Shown one piece after another: positions 1 through 12,048 of a stretch of DNA of 64,000 nt. The DNA is from Heterocephalus glaber. Its lineage: Eukaryota; Chordata; Mammalia; Rodentia; Bathyergidae. Position 1 is the stretch's first letter; the number at the start of each line of letters is the position of its first letter. The stretch spans positions 3,372,054-3,436,053 of the forward strand of contig NW_004624854.1 in NCBI RefSeq assembly GCF_000247695.1. Reading direction: 5' to 3'. The position numbers were made by a program, and so were the translations under genes. Under the pieces are notes generated by a model, which worked only from the letters and a program-made list of their open reading frames with translations, made no database searches and had not been told where the DNA came from.

Positions 1-1965
1 ATTTGGCTGTGCAGATTTCATTTCTTTGGATATGCACCAAAAAAGTGGCACACCGGGGTGTTATGAGGGATCTACTTTTAGATTTTGAGGTGCTATTAAA
101 CTTCTCCAAAATGGCCTTGTTAATTTACATCCCTACTAGCAGTGCATAGGAGTTCTCTGTTCTCCACTTCCTTACCAGTATTTATAGTTTTTGGTTTTCA
201 TTTTCTAGTCATTCTGACTGGGTGAGATGATATCTCATTGTGGGTTTGATTTGCATTTTCTTCATCATTTGTGAGGTTGAACCTTTTTCATCTATCTGTT
301 AGTTATTTGTATTTCTTTTTTTCAGAAATTTTTATTTAGATTATTTGTCCATTTCTAATTAGAATATTCACTTATTGTTGAGATTTTTGAGTTTCTAATA
401 TAATTTGGATAGTAATCTTTGTCAAATAAATAATTTGCAAATATATTTTCCTATATTGTTGCTTTTTTTCACTAGGTTGTTTGTTTTCTTTCCACTATGG
501 AATTTTCTTAGTTTGAGATAATCCCATTTGCCAATATTTGGTTTTTGTTAACTTGTACTTTTAGGATCTTATCCAAAAAGTAATTGCCTATTCTGAGGTC
601 TTCAAGTATTTCCTTCATGGTTCTTCTAGTAGATTTATATTTTCAGAACTTACATTTAAGGTTTTTTTTAAATATATTTAAGTTTATTTTTATATAGTAA
701 ATGATAGGGATCAAGTTTCATTCCTCTTTGCCATTTATTGAAAAGATTATCCTTCCTTCAATGTATATTTTGATGCTTTTGTCAGGAATACATTAACTAA
801 GGTAGACGGGTTGAGACCTCTCTTCTGTCCATTGGTTACATGTTAGTTTTCATACCAGTATGATGTTGTCTTACCATAACTCTATAGTATATCATGTGAT
901 TAGGTATTATTATTTTTTCTCAAGATTGTGCTGGCTGTAGTAGTGCCATATAAATTCTGGGACTGTTTTTTCTGCTTCTATGAAGAATATCACTGGTATT
1001 TTGATGGGATTTGTAATACATTTGTAAGTCACTTTGGATAATATGGACATTGAAACAATATTAATCACAAACACATGAGGTCATTCCACAATTTTTGTTG
1101 GTATTCTTTGATTACTTTCTCCAGCATTGTGTAATTTTCACTGTAGAAGTCATGTATTTCTTCAGTTAAATTTATTTTGAGGTATTTGATTATTTTTGTT
1201 TGTAGCTACAGTATTGTGAATAGGATTGTTTTCATGATTTCCTTATTGTTATATAAAAATGTTTCTAAGTTTTACATTGTTAATATTATATTCTACAATT
1301 TAATACATTTACATCAGTTCTAATGTCTTTAAGTTTTTTTGTATATAAAATCATGTAATCTACAAACTGAAATAGTTTGAATTATTTCCTTTATCTTTGC
1401 ATTACATTTAGTTTTTTCTTTTCCTAATTGCTCTCACTAAGACTTCCAGTGTAATGATGAATTAATGATAAAAGTATACAACCTTGTCTTCTGTCAGATT
1501 GTGGAGGAAATATTTGGAGATTTTCCCACTCAATGTGTTGTTACCTTTGTTTTGTATATACATAAACTTTATTATATTAAAATACATTCTTTCCACATCT
1601 ACTTTGTCCAGAATTGTTGTATCATAAATGCATGGTAAATTTTATTGAGTGCTTGCTCTCATTCTCTACAGCTGCTGAGATAATCACATAATTTTTGCCC
1701 TTTATTCTAAAGTTGTGATTTATTATGTGCCTTGATTTTCATGTGTTGGACTGTCTTCATATCTTGTTGATAAATGTCACATGATTTGGAAAATAGTCTT
1801 TTTACTATGTAGTTGGATTTGATTTGCTAGTATTGCGTTGAAGATTTTTGCATTTATGTTCATCAAGAATATTGGTCTGAAGTTTCCTTTTGGTGCGGGT
1901 CCTTATCAGTTTCCGTGTCAGGAAATAATGGCCTTGTAGAATGAATTTGGAAGAGTCCCCATGGG
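1..1965 (-). mobile_element. Old LINE-1, 3' half of ORF2 (degenerate)
   Basis: Read on the minus strand this follows the L1 ORF2 reverse-transcriptase and C-terminal region. The plus-strand text carries antisense landmarks seen in many mammalian L1s, such as 'catttatgttcatcaagaat' near 1850 (RT region) and 'ccctactagcagtgcatagg' near 135 (the cysteine-rich C-terminal end). It is full of stops and indels, so no ORF survives. The element runs off the left edge of the window. Its divergence suggests an L1M-age copy, far older than the L1s at 19-26 kb. Subfamily not determined. Confidence 0.8.
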
Positions 1966-2769
1966 TCTCTCCTTTGGGCATGATATGCTATGACACTAGA
2001 GCTCTGCTCAGCCCTATATCCTGAGAAAGTAGTTCCAATCCAAGGGAGAGAAACCAAGGGAACTGCAGGCGATGGTCCAATCCAATCAGCATCGAGCTTC
2101 TAGAGCAGAGATGCCTTTAAACATAGTCCCTCTTAGCCCCACAGTCTAAGGGCAGTGATTTTGACCAAAGATAGGGTAGAAAGAAGCCATATGGCAGATG
2201 TACATAATCCCTATGCTTTTATTCAAAGGATTGACTTAATTTGTCAGAATGAAAGTAGAAGTTCAAGCTTAAATTTGTTTTCAAGAATAGTGGGAGTTGA
2301 GGTAAATAAATTGAAGAAGGTATCTAAGATACAGATACAACTAAGGGCCAGCTGATTTTTAGAAGATACCTGGAAAACTCTTGGAAAGAACTATCTTAGA
2401 ATGAGAACAAAATTAAAATAATGATCTCACCTATTTTTTTAAAAGATGCCAGAATTTGATTCCATTAGTCTTAAAGTAATTTATGTCCAAAGAAATTATT
2501 GAAAACTATGGAGGATTCAGATACTGTAGCCTAATACTTGGGTGCAAACAGTGAAGAGAGACTTATCCAAATCACTTTCATTCCCTCGTGAGTACAAGGT
2601 CTGAGCATGAGCACCCGTGCTCGGAGGGAGGCATGACAGTGAGAAGAGACCACGATGAAATAATCCAAGGTCAGTCACTACTCAGAGAATCAAGCAAATA
2701 ATAATTGGCAGCCCGAAGTGGAGAGAGGATTAATGCTCGAGTTAGTACAATACAGTATTTAAAATACAT
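1966..2769. other. Unrecognised, no gene seen
   Basis: Nothing here matches a repeat or gene that I can recognise. Short open frames (for example 66 codons at 2155-2355) have no family features. Confidence 0.4.
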
Positions 2770-2848
2770 ATTTTTTCTTTAAAGAATTATAAACATGAAA
2801 ACTAACAGGAAAATATGACCCATACACAGAGGAAAAACACAGAAAACA

Positions 2849-2897
<49 letters not shown>

Positions 2898-3657
2898 GAG
2901 AAATAAGATTGTAGATTTATCAGAAGCATCCATTAGCAATATTTTCACAAAACTAAAGAAACTTATGTTTAAAGAAGTAGAAATGGCACAGTAATATTCC
3001 TAGTAAATAATGTGAAAATGATACAAATTACTAAAAAAGAAGAGTGACAAAACTTATGACATTGTATATATAATCCATTTAATAAAATAGAAAATAACTA
3101 AAGAAGCTCAGTAGTTTTAAACTGGCAGAATAAAAAAATGAACTAACAGATAGAAATTATGGAAGCTGAAAAGAACAGAGAAGAAAGAAGAAAGAAAAAT
3201 AAGGTTGCAAAGAAACGGGAGATTACATTATATACATAACAAACATAATAGAAGTATCAGAAAGATAGAAGAAAGAGAAAAGAGTAGAAAAATATATGAA
3301 TCAATAATGGCTGATAACTACTTTAATTTTTTTCAAATCAAACAAAACAATCTATAACTACAGGGAATTTAGTAAATTTCAATTAATATCAACAGAGATT
3401 CAAAATCAGACATATCATGTTGAAAATTCTGAAAGGGAAAAGACAAAGAGAAAATCTTGAAAATAGCTAGAACCTCTACTTTCAAAACACAAACAAACAG
3501 ACACAAAAAACAGTAAGACTGACACCTGACTTTTCAGTAAAATCATAAAGTCCAGTCAGTACTGGGATAGCAAAATCAGTCTTCAAAAAAATGAAACTGT
3601 CTACCAAGAATTAAAAATTTTGTAGCCCTCAAAGTTATCATTAAATATAAAAGCAAG
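2770..3657 (+). mobile_element. Old L1 or HAL1-type ORF1 region
   Basis: The A-rich plus strand resembles the 3' part of an L1/HAL1 ORF1. Phrases such as 'agacaaagagaaaatcttga' (about 3443) and the 'gaaactgtctaccaagaatt' stretch (about 3592) align with the RNA-binding and C-terminal portion. It is non-coding now. A (CA)n tract interrupts its 5' part and an ID-like SINE sits at its 3' edge. Whether it is a true L1 or the ORF2-less HAL1 relative cannot be settled here; the 5' boundary is approximate. Confidence 0.6.
2847..2895. repeat. (CA)n microsatellite
   Basis: About 24 CA units with one 'ta' interruption near the left end. Confidence 0.95.
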
Positions 3658-3762
3658 AGGCTAGGGGTTTAGCTCAGTGGTTCCACTGCCTGCCTCCCGA
3701 GTGCAAGGTCCCGAGTTCGATTCCCGATACCAAAAAATAAAAAATAAAAAAATGAAAGATAA
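3658..3762 (+). mobile_element. ID-like tRNA-derived SINE
   Basis: It has a tRNA-type A box ('tagctcagtgg') and B box ('gttcgattc') about 35 bases apart, followed by an A-rich tail. Direct repeats 'ataaaagcaag' at 3647-3657 and 3763-3773 are the target-site duplication, which fixes both ends and shows retroposition. It is inserted at the 3' edge of the older L1/HAL1 piece. It is not a functional tRNA gene: there is no acceptor stem and the body ends in poly-A. Confidence 0.9.
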
Positions 3763-4009
3763 ATAAAAGCAAGCATCAATTTTAAAATAAATAAGTAAAG
3801 AAAAAACATTTGTTATAACCAAATTAAACTTAAAAGGAAAGCAAAGTTTTTCAAACTGAAAGAAAATTATGCCAATTATGTCAGATGATGATTTGAATCC
3901 ACGTTATAAAGGCGTATTATAAAGGTGATTGTTTGGCTCCTAAAATGCAATAAGGGAATGTTTTATTTCTTTCCTTTGTTTACTAACTGAGCAGTTTGCA
4001 AATAATAAT

Positions 4010-4262
4010 GTGGATTTGATGTGTTTTCATAAAGCGTGCCAAGACTATTTAAGGCAGAAAAGACAGTATTTTCAACAAATGGTGCTGATACAGTTGAATA
4101 GTCATGAAAAATGTAAAGGAGGACCCTTCTTGAACACAATATCACAAAGGGCCTTTAAAATGGATCAAAGATGTATGTGTAAGTGAAAATGTTATAAAAA
4201 TATTGGGGCAAATCTTCTCGATCTTTGATTTGGCAAAAGATTCTTAAGGAAAATATGTAACT
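4010..4262 (+). mobile_element. Old L1, ORF2 C-terminal fragment
   Basis: The plus strand carries 'ttttcaacaaatggtgctga' (about 4070) and 'ggcaaatcttctcgatcttt' (about 4207), landmarks of the ORF2 region just downstream of the RT domain. Sequence between 3774 and 4009 is probably also L1-derived but too decayed to place. Confidence 0.75.
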
Positions 4263-5513
4263 AGAATAAGAAAATAAAATATTTCCTTACAATGAGCCAT
4301 AATACATTTTTATTCTGGAAGCCTCAAGGAAAATCCACTATATTGTGATTTTTCCCTTGTCGGAAGTTGGAGGCTAAACGGAGACTTTGATTAACACGCA
4401 GTCTTTCACAACCTCTGTTTAACACGTGTGTGTGCAACCTTTTGGTTTGCCTGGGCTCTAAAATTATCTTGAAGAAGAATTATCTTGGGTCACATAAAAA
4501 TACATAATATAGTTAATGCATATAAATAAAAAAATTCCTTAAAAATTTTTATTATCATAACATTAAGAAAAAGAAGGCAAATAAATGTAAAACTAGTAGA
4601 CTATTTAACTTTCTGTAACACTAATGCATCAATGGCTACCTCAGTGGAAATAGTTTCAAACCTTAGTCCTGAAGGTGCCTATCAGAAATCTTTGATCTAA
4701 TTTTACTCTTTCTGTGATTCATCCCTGAAGACAGTTGTAAAGAAGTATGCGTGTAACAAAAAGCTATGACATTGATAAAGAGTGATTGTGAAGTAAAGGA
4801 TATTTTTCTCTGGGAAGAGAAATCTTGTAAAAGCCTAGTAAAACATGATCAAATTTTTCTTTGATTTGCACGTGTGCTGTAACTCTACACATTCCATTTG
4901 AAAATTTTCTGGGAATGTGTTTATGTTGACTAAAATTAGTCATCAGTATAAAAAAGTTGAAGATATTTTGGAAGTCTTAAAATTTATTCTCAAATTCCTA
5001 TATCAAAATAGAAAGTAAGGCTATAAATGTTTCACTGCCCACCAGACCGTGTTTAGCCAATGTATTAAAATTGCATAAAAATATATGTCATAACTGGGGC
5101 TTTCAATGATTTAAGTTCCAATTTGAAGATTATTGCTCTTCTACTTTGAAACAGCACAAACAAGTGGAGTTCCACCTTGAAGATACATATTTAACTCATT
5201 TAAAGGAGCAGTCGCTCCCCCACAAGTGATATATCTGTGAGTTATTTGTTATTTGCAGTGTCTGGCATACCTTTTCATTTTGATTCCATAAGTAACTTGA
5301 TTTCATTTCATAAATGGTAAATTTTTTGATGTTGTGTCTTGACTTTACCATCTCACTTTAGAAAAGGTATATGATGTCCCTGTGGTCAGTACCCATTCTC
5401 TAATGGAACTTTGCAACTGGTGATAATTTACTTCTTTGAACCATATGATATTCACAGCTGTGTTGACAATTCCTATGGCAGTATTTGTTTTTAAAGCTAT
5501 CTTGCATAAAATT

Positions 5514-5552
<39 letters not shown>

Positions 5553-6724
5553 AGTGATATTTCATCAAACATTAGTGAATACAGCAAATACACCCTCTCT
5601 ATTAATTTCAGAAATTCCTTTGTGAAAACATGGCCAATTAATCAGTAGTCACTGTAGCAGGTATGGTGACAATGGTCGAAGGAAATTACTTCAATGCAAT
5701 TGTTACTGATTCATGGAAATGAAGAGATTTTTGTCATGAAAACAGTCATTGCCTTGGTATTGTACTCATTATCAATATCTCTGATAAAAATGGCACTCAA
5801 AATATATCTTTAGCATATATCTTTACTTTCATTTATCACCAGAGCATGATGTTTAAAATTCATAGCTTTACTCTAAAAATCTCAACAGAATTTTCTGGTT
5901 TTCCAATTTGCCTGGCTATAGTCAGGAAAGTCACTTATTTTAGGAAAAGTGCTTTTTTAATCATAAGAAGAATATTTGTCAGAATATATATACTAAACCT
6001 ATCATTATTAAATAGTTTTGATCATCTTGCAATTCAATTTGATAACAGAAGTAACTTCTATAGTAATGTCTGAGTTATAATACTTTTTAAAAAATTGAGA
6101 TGACAAATATTTCTGATTCTCACTGTTTCGTCTTTATGAAATATTCCTTGATATGCACTGAATTTGGCAAATGTTTTGCTATAGTATCTTTTAGAAGTGG
6201 CCCAATATCCCTATACATTAAGCATAGTGTGTTCTTATTTATAATGACAAAAAAGTACTCAGCTGTCTGTCTTTTTGCGAACACTTTCGTCACCCATGAA
6301 TTTTTTTTGAGGGGAGTTCTAGTTTTATTCTGAGACACTGTGGTAGATATGGTAGAGTAAAATGAATACATAGCATCATTTCAAAATACTAGCAATTTTA
6401 CATATGTAACTATAACAGCATAGGAGGCAAAAAGCTGTGTGATACATTTTTGTGCTTCTTAAACAGCTGTTAAATCTATTTCTATTTTACTTTTTTATAT
6501 TATTTGTAAACTAACACAGCAAATTTAAGTTTTGTAACTAAACATGAAAACATGTCATCTTAATGACCCTAAGTGCTTGCATTCAGAACACATGTGTTGG
6601 TTGGTTGAAATAGTGTATTTTTGTTCAATGCTCAGGTTATTAATTGGATATGACTGTGACATTGTGAAACTTGAGAAAGATTTTTTTTTAAACAATGATC
6701 AGGTGTTTTTCAAGTTCAGCATAT
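4263..6724. other. AT-rich, unrecognised; one (TA)n tract
   Basis: I see no gene and no repeat family that I can name in this 2.4 kb. A pure (TA)n tract lies at 5517-5546. Open frames of 60-83 codons occur on both strands, as expected by chance. Confidence 0.4.
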
Positions 6725-7125
6725 CTTTTTAAATATTTTTATGAGTACATGCTTGTAATTCATAATGCTTCTTTTCTTGTATGGAGTTGATATATGTTAT
6801 ATACCCATCTTCATCCCTTTTTTCATTGTCCTCCCCTCCCCCTCTTTCTTTTGACCCCCCCTTCCCATTTCAGAAAGATCCGTTTCCCTACTTCCTGTTG
6901 TCTATCTTTTATTTTGCTCTTTATTTATATTTCAGGTTTATCATATAAGAGAAACTTGTGATATTTAAGCTTATGTATCTGATTTATTTCACTTAACATT
7001 ACGGTCTCAAAGTACATTTATTTTCTTACAGATGACTCAAGTTTATCTTTCTTTATGCCAGATAATTTTCTCATTGTTTATAAATGCCACATTTTCTTGA
7101 TCCATGAGTGTATGACAACTGTAAA
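6725..7125 (-). mobile_element. Old rodent L1 3' end (antisense)
   Basis: The plus strand shows the antisense of a rodent L1 3' UTR: pyrimidine-rich text about 6825-6870, 'attttgctctttatttatat' near 6912, and 'tgatttatttcacttaacat' near 6979. The same segments appear in sense orientation at 51.3-51.6 kb and 59.7-59.8 kb, so these three copies belong to one older L1 family. Confidence 0.7.
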
Positions 7126-8560
7126 CAGATCCAAGGACGTTGCCATAGCCTTGTGTAAATTAGCATTAATAACTACTTACTGTGCTCATGAGTAAGTTGA
7201 AGAATAATGTATAATTATTATTTATTGAAGATGTACTCTTTAAAGGTGGTATATTTATCAGTGGCTAAGCAATATTGCTCTTCTGCAACTAGTTTTTGTA
7301 CTTGACATGTACTTGATTATCCATCTGTACTTTTAATTACATTCCTATTAACTTTTTCAACCACACATAAGATTCATTAATTTTTCAACTATGCATTCTT
7401 TTATATTTTAGTTAACTTTATTACTCTCATAGTGATTATGTTTAGTTGGTGACTATGATTGTACTTAAGATGTTCATTTAAATCTTTAGGAAAAAATTCT
7501 TCTAAACCTTTCATGTTTTTATCAACATGAGTGATCAGTCATATAAGTTTGGAATTCCCTTACTAGACAGGGCTCAAAATATTATGTTGGTTTCGGCTGG
7601 AGATTGACTAATGTCAGGTCAACAGCGCTCTGCTCAATATCTACTTTGATGTCTGCAACAAGCCCGGCACGGTGCATTCCTGCACTTAGAATTTCTCTCC
7701 CCTTCTAAAAAGTTTTTCTTTACTTTGTACATAATATTCTTTCTATCTGTCCCAGTGCCAGTTGAAAAAATAAGGCTCTATTTTTATAATCATTTTTTAA
7801 ATTTCTGTAGCACTTTTTCTACTAAAGTGTAATTTAAAAGTACCTTCCCAGAATATCCCTTTTTATTTATAGCTACATTGATAGAGTTAGTTTGCAAGGG
7901 AATATTGTGCTTTAGATAAATGTAAATAAGTAAAGTATGAAAAATTATATGATAGACAACAAAATAATCATTGCGTTCTAGAAATATATGTTAATCTACA
8001 AAATGGTTTGAGGAAATGAACAGCAAATGAACATGAAAAGTGTTGCTTAACTTGTTTTATTTACTGCAGAGTGATGGTCATGTGCTTGTCGCATGCTCTG
8101 CATTTATTTCCTTCTCTCATAAATAAAAATTCACCTTGCAAGCACTAGGTTATCCATCCTAAAGACAGGTACAGAGGTAAGATGTAATCTCCGTGTGCTC
8201 TCTTCATTCACACAATTGTTCCTATGTTCAGGAGCACATATAGCCTTGACAGGCTAGGATGTGTTAATTACTATCTGAAAAAAAACAAGAGAGGATTAGT
8301 TACTTTAAATGAGCTAAGAGACAGATGGAGCCATTAAAACTTCAAGAAGTGGCCAGATATTATTAATTCTTGTTATATTCATTATACCACTACTAATCAT
8401 ACCAGATTCCTTTTAGTATTATTAGATGTGACGTGCACAACTAAATTTTTCGATGTATTGTCCTAAGAAAAAAAAGTGCCACTTCTGTAATGAAGTAACT
8501 CAAGCACAAATATTCCTATAATGGAGCTCAAAATTTATATTTGTCACTGCATTTCTGGAA
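7126..8560. other. Unrecognised, no gene seen
   Basis: No gene or named repeat recognised. Confidence 0.35.
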
Positions 8561-8616
8561 ATACATACATATATATATATATAAAATCTTTATATATATA
8601 ATCTTTCTATATATTG
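8561..8616. repeat. Imperfect (TA)n / AT-rich repeat
   Basis: An alternating AT tract broken by 'aaatctt' and 'atctttc'. Confidence 0.85.
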
Positions 8617-8904
8617 AATTCTACTACCAGATGTAAGAGAAATAATAGAAATTAATACAGAAAACACTCAAATTACTTTCACTCTTTCTGTCCTTCTAGT
8701 TCTTTAAATTTAAAGCTGTTTGTTTTTTTAAAAAAATTGTGTGCCACACTGTGTGCCTGTTTACAGCTTACACTGTAGAGTAATACAGATTAGAATGCTA
8801 AGAAGTAATCAGGGAATGGAAACCCAGGTCCAGTGTAGTTAATAGCTGGAATAGTTGGAATGGAATTTTTACAGCACTTGGTATGATGTAGAAGTTGTCC
8901 ATTA

Positions 8905-9010
8905 TGTACAAGGCATTGTTTTGATGATTTGCACATATTTCACTTAATCTCCCAAGAAATCCAAAGTGCTTATTACAATTCTTCTTTAATGCCAAATATT
9001 CAAAATCTGA
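8905..9010 (-). mobile_element. MIR-like fragment (antisense)
   Basis: 'tgtacaaggcattgttttga' followed by 'cacatatttcacttaatc' resembles the antisense 3' half of a MIR or L2 element. It is short and diverged, so the call is tentative. Confidence 0.45.
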
Positions 9011-9594
9011 TAAGCAAATATTTCTATTCACTAATCCTCATAGGACTCAGAAATTCCTGAGTCACAGAATTCTGAGTTAATAAACATAGAAACATTAGTT
9101 GTAATGATCTTAATCCAATCACTGCCATTGCAGAGAAAGGAAATATGACCGGAGAATGGACTCTCTGATATTTTCTTTGGAGTCTTTCCCTTTGAATGTT
9201 TTGTTTCAACCATTAGAATGATACTCGGCATTAGAAAAATATCTCAATGCCAGTGTCTAATGCTTTTGCTCTGGTAAAAAAGCAAACCCATATTGTTTGC
9301 AGTGCATGTCAAGTTGATATTTTGTCTATTACTAAAAGTCTTTTATTGAGTTTAGGTGTTTGAGAAAAAAGATCCATTTTTCTTCTGATACTTTAAGTCA
9401 AATATCTGAACCAGGTAAAACTTTTACAATCTGCTTTGATTTGCCTTCAGTAATGCTAGTGCTAATGATTTATCTAATTTATAAAGTCAACCGGTGTCCT
9501 GAGTAAACAAGAAGTAAGCTTCTTGGAGATTTTCCATGTGATTGAATTATGGTGTTTCCATTTTGGGATGAGGGTTCTTCTTTTAAGTTTTCAA
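9011..9594. other. Unrecognised, no gene seen
   Basis: No coding or repeat signature recognised. Overlapping 61- and 66-codon frames on the minus strand look like chance. Confidence 0.35.
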
Positions 9595-9900
9595 AGTTCA
9601 CATACACGATATCTGAAGGAGGGGAAGGGGAAATGAGAGGAATCAAGTTGTGCCATGCACAGGAACCTAATAACACCAATTGATGTAAATATAAATGCCA
9701 TAGCATGAGCTAGAACAAATAATATTAGCAAGTACAGAACAGGGGCTAGGAGAACCAAAGGACGAAGAGAAAGGGGAGGAAAAGAGAAAGGGATTTTAAA
9801 AAACAAATAAGCTGTAATGTGTACATGGAACCACTCCCCAAGATGATTGTAAACTGCATGAGCTGCAAACATACACTAATAAAATTTAAAAATTATTTAA
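9595..9900 (+). mobile_element. Probable old L1 3' UTR remnant
   Basis: A purine-rich block (about 9750-9795) followed by 'acactaataaaatttaaaaa' and an A-rich end has the layout of rodent L1 3' UTRs seen elsewhere in this window, for example the 51.6-kb copy. Too decayed for a firm call. Confidence 0.45.
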
Positions 9901-10168
9901 AAATCCCAGATATCCAAATCTTTGAAAAGCTGCAGACTGGAGACACATAGGTATGCATGTATACACACATAGAATTAATGACCTAAATGTCTTGCTGATA
10001 TTGGCAGTTTTTCATGTGCTTCCAAATATTAAATGTAAATGTCTGTATATATGTTATCAGCAAAATTTCCTCACATTTTTTTGATTTTGCACTCTTTTTT
10101 CGTGATAAATAAATACTCTTTATTCTACTTGCCTGCAACTTTTCATACAAGGAAAAAGAAACGATCTG

Positions 10169-10260
10169 AAATTGCTTCCCACTTTTCCTCCCCATTCTCC
10201 ACCTTTCCTTTTATTTCATTTTCTTCTTCATTCTTTCTTCCCTTTCTCTTTTCTCTCATT
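10169..10260. repeat. Polypyrimidine (CT-rich) tract
   Basis: About 90 bases of almost pure C/T on the plus strand. It could be a decayed (TTCC)n repeat or an antisense L1 3' UTR; no flanking L1 sequence was recognised. Confidence 0.7.
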
Positions 10261-10574
10261 AAGCACCATATCCAATGAAAGCAACAGCAGGGTTATTAAT
10301 CAAAACATAAGGAATGGCAAAGTGGATACAGAACTACAATTGCCACGCCTGTACTCTAAGAGTCACCTTTATTGAAAGCAAAGCAAAACAAAGAAAGGGC
10401 TGAGCAGCAGCCAACCTCAAGAATGGTTTGAATCAGGGTAGCTGATGTGCTAGGAACTTTCACACTTTTCCTTTGGGTCTCATTCCTCATCTTTCTTTTC
10501 ACCTCCTACACCAAATATAGTCTCAACCACATGGCAAAATTGTCTGCCACAGTAAATAGCCTGCTTGAAGTGCT

Positions 10575-10755
10575 AGCCATGTGCCAAGCCTATTCTAAAT
10601 GCTCACATGTCATTGAATCTTCCCAATATGCCAACAATATACATATTTAGATGAGGTGGATCTTGAGAGACTGAGTATTGAGGAAGTTAGTTTCACGACA
10701 CTGATTTATTTGGATCAAATTCCATGCCTGCTACTGATGAATCCTCTGACCTACG
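10575..10755 (-). mobile_element. MIR SINE (antisense)
   Basis: The order of landmarks matches an antisense MIR: 'atgtgccaagcctattctaa', then 'atgtcattgaatcttcccaa', then the 'tttagatgagg...ctgagtattgaggaagttag' core, then 'gaccta' near the tRNA-like head. MIR predates the mammalian radiation, so this is among the oldest elements recognised here. Confidence 0.65.
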
Positions 10756-11060
10756 GAGCCACACAGTGTCTTGGTGGATGGGTTTCCTCTTCTATAAAAA
10801 GAAGTTAAGAGGATTTTTTTTTTACTTTACAAGTGTTATGAAAGAACCATGTGAAGTTTGTCAAGTAAAAATATTTTGAATGGAGGAGATTAAGGCACAG
10901 CCAATACTCATTAAGTTGAGATTGTGTTCCAAGCACTTTTACTTAGAGCTTACAATTTCCACCTTATATTGTGGTTCAGATCAGGCTTGTCACCCCACAA
11001 GCAATCAGCAGCACTGACTTCAATATATGTACAGAACAACTCTGGAAAAATTGTTAGAGC

Positions 11061-11110
11061 TATATAGATATAGATATAGATATAGATATAGATATAGATA
11101 TAGATATGGA
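11061..11110. repeat. (GATATA)n hexanucleotide microsatellite
   Basis: About eight units of the hexamer, nearly perfect, with decayed copies continuing to about 11118. Confidence 0.95.
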
Positions 11111-11698
11111 TAAAGATATCTCATTGGAAGATTTAACAAAAATATTGAGCTCTACTAAGCTTCATATATGGCCTGCTGCCAATACCTTCATGGATTCCAG
11201 GTGTCCACCCATCCCCTGTCACAACCCACAGGGTTCCCTAAGTTAAGTTTCCACTGTCTGAACTATCTACACTCTTCCATTTACCTGTGGAGCATTGCAG
11301 CATGCCATTTACATGTGCATGGAGGAGTGCTTTTAAGGACTGTTGCCAATAATTTTAACTCAGCCAACTCACTAAATAGCCAAATGGCTTCAAAATTATT
11401 CAAGGAAAGTACAGATGCAAGGTTAGAGTAATAAATATTACAGGAAAGAAAAATGGATGAGCCGTCTCCTATCAATGCTTATCCTGGTACAGGCTCTTCA
11501 TCAGTTACAGCTGTGAATCTATATGCTACAGCTAGAATCTTTTAGACATTTTTGACATAGTGAAGATCTTTCAAATACAAAATACAGATTAGTAGTAATA
11601 AAGTCATTACATTACTACAGAGATGGTTTCAACAAGAAGATGAAGTGAACTTGATGATGTCATCAATGTAGTTGAATTTTTTAATAAAGTTTTTCAAA
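11111..11698. other. Unrecognised, no gene seen
   Basis: Two opposite-strand open frames of 87 and 64 codons overlap here without any family features. No repeat recognised. Confidence 0.35.
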
Positions 11699-12048
11699 TA
11701 CAGTTGAGCTTCCATTCCCATGGGATTTACATTTGAAGCTTAGCAACTATGGATTGGAAATGTTTGAAAAATGCATTTGTATTGAGCACATTAATAGGCT
11801 CCATTTTGTTGTCTTTAGTCTTAAGCAATGCCAAGTTACACGTTTTTCTACATTGTTTAAATTGCATTGGTTGTGTAAGTTCACTGGAGGTGATTTAAAG
11901 TATACAGGAGGATGTTCATAGTTCATATACAAATACTATACCATACCACTATACTTGAGAGAATTGAGCATATGCAGGTGTTTCTGTCTATGGAAGGTGG
12001 GTAAGAGGGCTCTTGGAATTAATATCCCATAAAGACTGAGGGATGGAT
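11699..12048 (-). mobile_element. MER2 non-autonomous DNA transposon (Tigger/pogo group)
   Basis: This is a near full-length MER2 copy in reverse orientation. The core 'gatttaaagtatacaggagg' (about 11893) followed by 'atacaaatactataccatac' matches MER2. Both ends resemble its terminal inverted repeats: 'cagttgagcttcc' at the left and 'actgagggatgg' at the right. The length of about 350 bp agrees with the family. MER2 has no ORF and was moved in trans by a Tigger transposase. The two open frames inside (11733-11932) are therefore spurious. Confidence 0.8.

Noticed and set aside
10756..10880. Second, opposite-strand MIR ('gggtttcctcttctataaaa')
   Set aside because: Only one short phrase matches; the rest does not follow the MIR order.
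11061..11110. Regular short repeat, considered as an array-type system
   Set aside because: Six-base units with no spacers: an ordinary microsatellite. No CRISPR-like spacing exists anywhere in the window.
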